This document shows positions 13,399-17,467 of a stretch of 17,467 nucleotides of DNA, piece after piece. Positions within the stretch are counted from its first letter, which is position 1; each line of letters opens with the position of its first letter. The stretch spans positions 1 to 17,467 of the forward strand of contig JAKCEJ010000019.1 of NCBI GenBank assembly GCA_021838065.1. The letters are read 5' to 3'. A model generated the notes under the pieces. That model worked only from the letters and a program-made list of their open reading frames with translations, ran no database searches and was not told the DNA's origin. Both the position numbers and the translations under genes were made by a program. This DNA is from Pseudomonadota bacterium (GTDB taxonomy: Bacteria > Pseudomonadota > Gammaproteobacteria > Steroidobacterales > Steroidobacteraceae).

Positions 13399-13959
13399 TC
13401 AGCGGCTGGGCGCGGGCTTGGCGTCGGCTATCAAGACCTCGGCGCTGAGGTGCGTGCCGAGGGTGAGCTGGTGGGGCACGCAGTTCGATTGGTAGCTGAT
13501 GTGCCGGGTGGTGAACAGCGGCAGGAACGTCTCCTTGAACTGCTCGATCAGCTCGCAGTTGCCCTGTTCCTCGAATCCGGCATTGCTCGGCATCAGCACG
13601 ACGTTCTGCCAGTGCGCCGCAACCGGGGCGCCGGCCGCCTTGCCGTGCTCCGAGGCGGCCGGCACGAGCACCTGCATGGTCACCCTCACACCGGGGAAGG
13701 GCTCGACTCCGGCGCCCCTGATGCACCCGAGCGCGCCGACTCTCAGATCGCGCGGACCGAGCTTCGTGAGCATGTTCCGAATCTCATCGCGCAGGCCATC
13801 GCAGGAGTAGTGGGTCGTGAAGCCCTGATAGATGAAGGTGACGTGGCGTGGCGCCCAGACGGCCGCGATACGGCCCGGAATCGCCGCCAGAGCCGGCAGC
13901 GTGCCGAGCAGGACACAGGCGGCGCCTGCCGCCACGTGAGTGAGGAATTTGACGCGCAT
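13399..13959 (-). CDS. Secreted protein of unknown function with four cysteines
   Basis: A 186-residue protein I do not recognise as a named family. Residues 1-25 are a clear Sec signal peptide (MRVKF, a hydrophobic core, then LPALA with cleavage before AIPG), so it acts in the periplasm or outside. The mature part has exactly four cysteines, C53 (HYSCDGL), C79 (ALGCIRG), C135 (GNCELIE) and C160 (SNCVPHQ), enough for two disulfide bonds. Hydrophobic strands such as GVRVTMQVLVPA suggest a mixed beta fold. ATG 13959 is chosen because AGGAGG lies 9 bases upstream and the signal peptide starts here. It is convergent with the aminotransferase (26-base gap) and divergent from the threonine synthase-like gene. 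I have seen similar unannotated proteins in high-GC gammaproteobacteria, but give no function. Confidence 0.8.
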   Translation of the reverse strand: MRVKFLTHVAAGAACVLLGTLPALAAIPGRIAAVWAPRHVTFIYQGFTTHYSCDGLRDEIRNMLTKLGPRDLRVGALGCIRGAGVEPFPGVRVTMQVLVPAASEHGKAAGAPVAAHWQNVVLMPSNAGFEEQGNCELIEQFKETFLPLFTTRHISYQSNCVPHQLTLGTHLSAEVLIADAKPAPSR

Positions 13960-14314
13960 GGGAAGAGTCCTCCTGGAATTTTGGACACTCGCCGCCCCTC
14001 GAATGATCAGCATACACCACCGCTGCCGCGAGCAGGCTGCAGCGCGCCACGTGCACGGGCAAGTTCGTACTTGCCACAATCAGCTCGATCGGCGGCTGGC
14101 GGGCAACGGCGTTGCGCGATGGCAGCGCCTGCGTCACCGCCACTCGCAGCAGATGGAGGTGTTGCGATCTTGCCGTGTTCGCCGTGAGCCGTGCGGTTGC
14201 TGTATTCGGGGCTGTTCAGCGGCAACGCCGCAGCGGCGAGGCGGCCGGGCGCCGGCCGGCGGCCCTCGGAGACTGTGCTAGCATACGATGGCTTCATCTT
14301 GACGACGGGCGCAT
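13960..14314. other. Divergent intergenic region, promoters not firmly identified
   Basis: About 355 bases between the secreted-protein gene (minus) and the threonine synthase-like gene (plus); both promoters must lie here. On the plus strand TGC-TAGCAT (14276-14284) looks like an extended -10 box about 30 bases before the ATG, without a good -35. On the minus strand TATGCT (14023-14018) is a weak -10 candidate. A very GC-rich patch includes the palindrome GCCGGCCGGC (14251-14260). Open frames in this region look like chance. No riboswitch or attenuator was recognised. Confidence 0.4.
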
Positions 14315-15562
14315 ATGAGCTACGTACGATGTCTGAGGGGCTTGGGCTCGGGCCAGGAATATCCGGCCGATCAGCTGATGAATCTTGATCCCCTCGACAA
14401 TCGCCCAGTCGAGATCGTGCTCGATGTGTCACGGCTCGCGCGCGAGCAGCCGGACCTTGGCTGGTACCACCCCGAGCGGCGGGACCTGTGGCGATTCGGC
14501 GCGCTGCTGCCGCTCGATATCGCGGATCCCGCTGACCGGCGCCATATCGTCGCGCTCGGCGAGGGCCACACGCCGTTGCGCGAGTACCCGGAGCATCCGC
14601 TCGCGCGAAAGATCGGTTTTCGGCTGCAGATCAAGGACGAGGGCAAGGCCGAGCCGGGCTACGGCGCCAACCCGACGCAATCCTTCAAGGACCGCGGCAT
14701 GGCCATGGCGGTTTCCATGGCGCGCCGCTTCGGTCTCACTAAGCTGGTGGTGCCCACTCAGGGCAATGCCGGCGATTCGCTTGTTGAATACGCGCTGGCC
14801 GCGGGTCTCGAGGCGGCGGTGATCATGCCGACCGACACGCCGATGCCGATCCAGGGCCGCATCGCGGCTCTGGCGATGCGGGGCACGGGCGTGAAACTCG
14901 AGTTTGTCGAAGGCACGATCCGCGAGGCCGGTGCGCGCATGCGGGAGCGCTATCTGCCGCAGGGTTATTTCAACGTTGCCACGTTCCAGGAGCCGGGCTG
15001 GCGCATCGATGGCAAGAAGACGCTGGGTCTGGAACTCGCCGAACCCGAGCCCGGCGAGCGGCGCTGGCGGATACCGGACGCAATCGTGTATCCGACGGGT
15101 GGGGGCACCGGGGTGCTCGGCATGTGGAAAGCGTTTGCGGAGCTGGAGGCATTGGGCCTGATCGGCCCAGAGCGCCCGCGCATGATCTGCGTGCAGGCGG
15201 CCGCGACCGCACCGATCGTGCAAGCATGGGCGCGCGGGGACTCCGATAGCGGGCCGACTACAGCGGGCAAGACGCTGTGCATTGGCCTCAACGTGCCGGG
15301 CGGCGTCGGGCATTTCAAAGTGCTGGAGATTATCCGCGCGAGCGGCGGCTGCGCCGTGTCGGTCGCTGAGGCGGACATCGAGCGGGCGCTCTCGGCCATC
15401 TGGCGCGAGAAGCGCTGGTGGATGTGCCCCGAAGGCGCAGCCTGCCTGGCGGCGCTCGAGCCGCTTGCCGCACAGGGAGCGCTCCGGCCGGGCGAGCGCA
15501 TTGTGGTGGTCAACACCGGCTCGTTGGAGAAATATCTGCCGGAACTGCGGCATCTGCTCTGA
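14315..15562 (+). CDS. Threonine synthase-like PLP-dependent enzyme
   Basis: A 415-residue fold type II PLP enzyme, cytoplasmic. VALGEGHTPL, NPTQSFKDRG with the PLP lysine K125, VPTQGNAGDS, and the phosphate-cradle PTGGGTG (260-266) are the threonine synthase/cysteate synthase pattern. Threonine synthase converts O-phosphohomoserine to threonine. The N-terminal module (LRGLGSGQEYPADQL) is the one found in the short archaeal/plant-like threonine synthases of about 400 residues. Two oddities near the catalytic lysine: an insert of about eight residues (KAEPGYGA) between DEG and NPT, and Gln in place of the usual Gly of NPTGSFKDRG. These suggest a divergent subfamily whose substrate may not be phosphohomoserine. 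The start ATG 14315 lacks a strong ribosome binding site. An amino-acid permease follows after 21 bases, probably in the same operon. Confidence 0.82.
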   Translation: MSYVRCLRGLGSGQEYPADQLMNLDPLDNRPVEIVLDVSRLAREQPDLGWYHPERRDLWRFGALLPLDIADPADRRHIVALGEGHTPLREYPEHPLARKIGFRLQIKDEGKAEPGYGANPTQSFKDRGMAMAVSMARRFGLTKLVVPTQGNAGDSLVEYALAAGLEAAVIMPTDTPMPIQGRIAALAMRGTGVKLEFVEGTIREAGARMRERYLPQGYFNVATFQEPGWRIDGKKTLGLELAEPEPGERRWRIPDAIVYPTGGGTGVLGMWKAFAELEALGLIGPERPRMICVQAAATAPIVQAWARGDSDSGPTTAGKTLCIGLNVPGGVGHFKVLEIIRASGGCAVSVAEADIERALSAIWREKRWWMCPEGAACLAALEPLAAQGALRPGERIVVVNTGSLEKYLPELRHLL

Positions 15563-15583
15563 ACCCACGCGCCGCGCGCCCGC

Positions 15584-16918
15584 GTGTCACCCACCGCAAA
15601 CGCTCCTCAGCCTGTCCGTGCGGGACTCGTGCGCGCGGTCTCGCGCTGGCAGCTCGTCGGGCTGGCCATCAACGATGTAGTCGGAAGCGGCATCTATCTG
15701 TTGCCGGCGGCGGTGGCGGGGCTGCTCGGCGCCGCCAGCGTGTGGGCTGTCGTGCTGGCCGGGCTCGCGGTGGCGCTGCTGGTGCTGTGCTTCGCGGAGG
15801 CCTCGAGTCACTTCGATGAGCCGGGCGGCGCTTACCTCTACACCCGCGAGGCGTTCGGGCGCTTTGTGGGATTCGAGGTCGGCTGGATGAGCTGGCTGTC
15901 GCGCGCCGCGGCCCTCGCTTCGCTGGCGAATGGCCTCGTCCAGGCGAGCACTGCTCTCTGGCCGGCCGCGGGCAGCGGCGCGGCGCGCGCCGCCATCCTG
16001 TGCGCAGCCATCGTGCTGCTGGCCTGGATCAACATCAGCGGGATCAAGGCGGGCGCCCGCACCGGCGTGGCGCTCGCCATCGCGAAGATGCTGCCCCTCA
16101 TCTTCTTCATCGTCGTCGGCGTGTGGTTCATCGACGGCTCACGTCTTGTGCTGTCGCAGATACCGCGCGGCCCGGCGGTGGGCCGGGCGGCGCTGCTGCT
16201 GCTGTTCGCCTATGGCGGATTCGAGAACACGCCGGTGGCGGCCGGCGAATACCGCAACCCGCGGCGCGACGTGCCGTTCGCGCTGCTGTTCGTGATCCTG
16301 AGCGTCACGCTGATCTACACTGCCGTGCAGGCCGTTGCGATCGGGACGGTGCCGAATCTCGCCGGCTCGATTTCGCCGTTGGCCGAGGCCGCGGGCCGGT
16401 TTGCGGGCCATTGGGGCGAGTGGCTGTTGACGCTGGGCGCGATGCTGTCGATTCTCGGCATCATGAGCAATTCCACCTTGGGGGCGCCGCGCTATCTGTT
16501 CGCGCTCTCGCGCGACGGTTACGGCCCGGGTTGGCTCGCGAAAGTGCATCCGCGCTATCACACACCGGCGCTGGCGATCATGGCGCAAACCGTGATCGTG
16601 CTGGTCCTGGCGCTGTCGGGCTCATTCGTGCAGCTCGCCACGCTCTCGGTCATTGCGAGGCTGGCCGCCTACATCGGAACGGCTGCGGCGGTGCCGATAC
16701 TCAGGCGGCGGATGGGCACACCGGCAGGGGGCGTGCGCCTGCCGCTCGGTCCGGTGATCCCGATGGCCGCGCTGGCGCTGGCCGTCGGGTTGCTGGTGAG
16801 CGCCAAGGTCTCCAATCTGCTCCCGGCCGCCGGTGCACTCGCCGTGGGCGGCGTGATCTACTGGTTCAGACGTCCGGCCGCTTCTGCATCGCCCGGACCG
16901 TCTCAGAAACTGCGGTGA
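15584..16918 (+). CDS. APC-family amino-acid permease
   Basis: A 444-residue inner-membrane transporter with about 12 hydrophobic segments. Helix 1 carries the broken-helix substrate motif of the APC superfamily, NDVVGSGIYLLPAAVAGLLG. FDEPGGAYLYTREAFGRFVGF follows helix 2, as in amino acid-polyamine-organocation carriers. YGGFENTPVAAGEYRNPRRDVPFAL is the helix 6 motif, typical of this family. Later helices (NSTLGAPRYLFALSRDGYGPGWLAKVHPRYHTPALAI) are also typical. The GTG start at 15584 is 21 bases after the threonine synthase-like stop; the ribosome binding site is weak, and a later GTG at 15629 is possible. Co-transcription suggests it imports or exports an amino acid related to the enzyme's substrate or product, but the substrate cannot be read from sequence. 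Confidence 0.88.
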   Translation: MSPTANAPQPVRAGLVRAVSRWQLVGLAINDVVGSGIYLLPAAVAGLLGAASVWAVVLAGLAVALLVLCFAEASSHFDEPGGAYLYTREAFGRFVGFEVGWMSWLSRAAALASLANGLVQASTALWPAAGSGAARAAILCAAIVLLAWINISGIKAGARTGVALAIAKMLPLIFFIVVGVWFIDGSRLVLSQIPRGPAVGRAALLLLFAYGGFENTPVAAGEYRNPRRDVPFALLFVILSVTLIYTAVQAVAIGTVPNLAGSISPLAEAAGRFAGHWGEWLLTLGAMLSILGIMSNSTLGAPRYLFALSRDGYGPGWLAKVHPRYHTPALAIMAQTVIVLVLALSGSFVQLATLSVIARLAAYIGTAAAVPILRRRMGTPAGGVRLPLGPVIPMAALALAVGLLVSAKVSNLLPAAGALAVGGVIYWFRRPAASASPGPSQKLR

Positions 16919-16973
16919 CCGCTCGCATCCACGCCGGTGAATCCCGAGCACGCTCAGAGCCCACCGACCACGG

Positions 16974-17467
16974 ATGGCGCCGCGTGTGACTGGCGTGGTC
17001 CAGGGGCTGGCCGCAGAGTCGATGCGCGCATCGCCGGGCACGGCGCTGCAGCGGGGACTGCCATTCGCAGTGGTGATGGCGACGGCCGGCGCGTCGGTAT
17101 TGGCCGGACGGTGCGGATGGCCGGCACTCGTTGTGCCGCTGCTCGGGCTCGCCATCGTGCAGGCGGCGTGGCTGCCGATCGCCGGCCTGCTGCGTCATAG
17201 GGCCGAATTTCGCCTCGGCTGGTCGGCCTGGTGGACGGTCCGCCCGGCCCACGAGCATTCGGGAATGCACACGGTGCCGCTGGGGCTGGCGGTCATCACC
17301 AGCGGGTTGCTGGAATTGAGTGCCCGTTACCCCATGTCATGGCCGCTGCTGGCCGCGGAGATTTGCCTCGGATTCACCTGGTTGACGACGATCGCTTGCA
17401 TCGGACGATTTGCGTGGTCGCTCGCATCGCACGGATTCTCGCTGAAGTCGCTCGACGGCACGTGGTT
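16974..17467 (+). CDS. Probable TehA/TDT-family membrane protein, 3' end cut by window
   Basis: A frame open from 16941 to the window end without a stop, giving about 164 residues from ATG 16974 (GTG 16986 is an alternative). At least four hydrophobic helices are visible: VMATAGASVLAG; ALVVPLLGLAIVQAAWLPIAGLL; VPLGLAVITSGLLEL; and a helix around EICLGFTWLTTIACIGRFAW. The visible end SLKSLDGTWF, after a helix and a short loop, resembles the 'L(N/D)GTWF' region of tellurite-resistance/C4-dicarboxylate (TDT, TehA/SLAC1-like) channels, where VMATGI-like and SGLLEL-like helices also occur. The similarity is weak and the protein is incomplete, so the family is tentative. It is 55 bases after the permease and on the same strand, so it may extend that operon. 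Confidence 0.5.
   Translation, partial: MAPRVTGVVQGLAAESMRASPGTALQRGLPFAVVMATAGASVLAGRCGWPALVVPLLGLAIVQAAWLPIAGLLRHRAEFRLGWSAWWTVRPAHEHSGMHTVPLGLAVITSGLLELSARYPMSWPLLAAEICLGFTWLTTIACIGRFAWSLASHGFSLKSLDGTW

Noticed and set aside
14276..14284. Extended -10 promoter for the threonine synthase-like gene
   Set aside because: Only the -10 half is acceptable; no -35 at proper spacing, so it is mentioned in the intergenic entry but not called as a promoter.

Overview
The window is GC-rich, densely coded and organised in short operons with ATG or GTG starts and GGAG-type ribosome binding sites. This fits a high-GC Pseudomonadota, most probably a gammaproteobacterium. I cannot place it more closely from sequence alone. 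No rRNA, tRNA, CRISPR array, transposase or phage gene was recognised.

Layout. (1) 1-83 is the last 26 codons of a carrier-protein domain, the tail of an NRPS/PKS-type gene. (2) 336-3617, plus strand: a MerA-like flavin disulfide reductase without the mercury-delivering cysteines, a TIGR04283-type small glycosyltransferase, and a DUF4396 membrane protein. (3) 3618-12038 is a metal-efflux island. A MerR-type promoter (3832-3863) precedes a CusB-like adaptor, an unusually long CusA/CzcA-type pump (1216 aa) and a TolC-type outer-membrane lipoprotein. Converging on these is a CzcD/ZitB-like cation diffusion facilitator, and a MerR-family metalloregulator is divergent from it. A second MerR-type promoter/operator lies between those two genes. 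(4) 12122-13959: a class V aminotransferase of the 'cysteine desulfurase-like' group that lacks the usual catalytic cysteine, facing a secreted four-cysteine protein of unknown function. (5) 14315-17467: a threonine synthase-like PLP enzyme, an APC-family amino-acid permease, and the start of a probable TehA/TDT-family membrane protein cut by the window end.

How the genes work together. The adaptor, pump and outer-membrane channel form a tripartite RND exporter. The CDF protein moves divalent cations from cytoplasm to periplasm, where the RND system can take them out of the cell. The MerR protein most likely senses the metal and activates the CDF promoter, and possibly the RND promoter as well. 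The adaptor and pump look CusB/CusA-like (Cu(I)/Ag(I) ancestry), while the promoter design, the CDF and the regulator look like Zn/Cd/Pb systems. The true substrate is therefore open. The most unusual single object is the pump: it follows the CusA pattern but carries three extra segments of about 54, 62 and 38 residues, including two extra hydrophobic helices and a cysteine-bearing periplasmic insert.

I found no clear evidence of a wholly new multi-gene system. The items worth following are the modified pump, the paired MerR-type promoters, the atypical threonine synthase-like enzyme, and the unassigned secreted protein.
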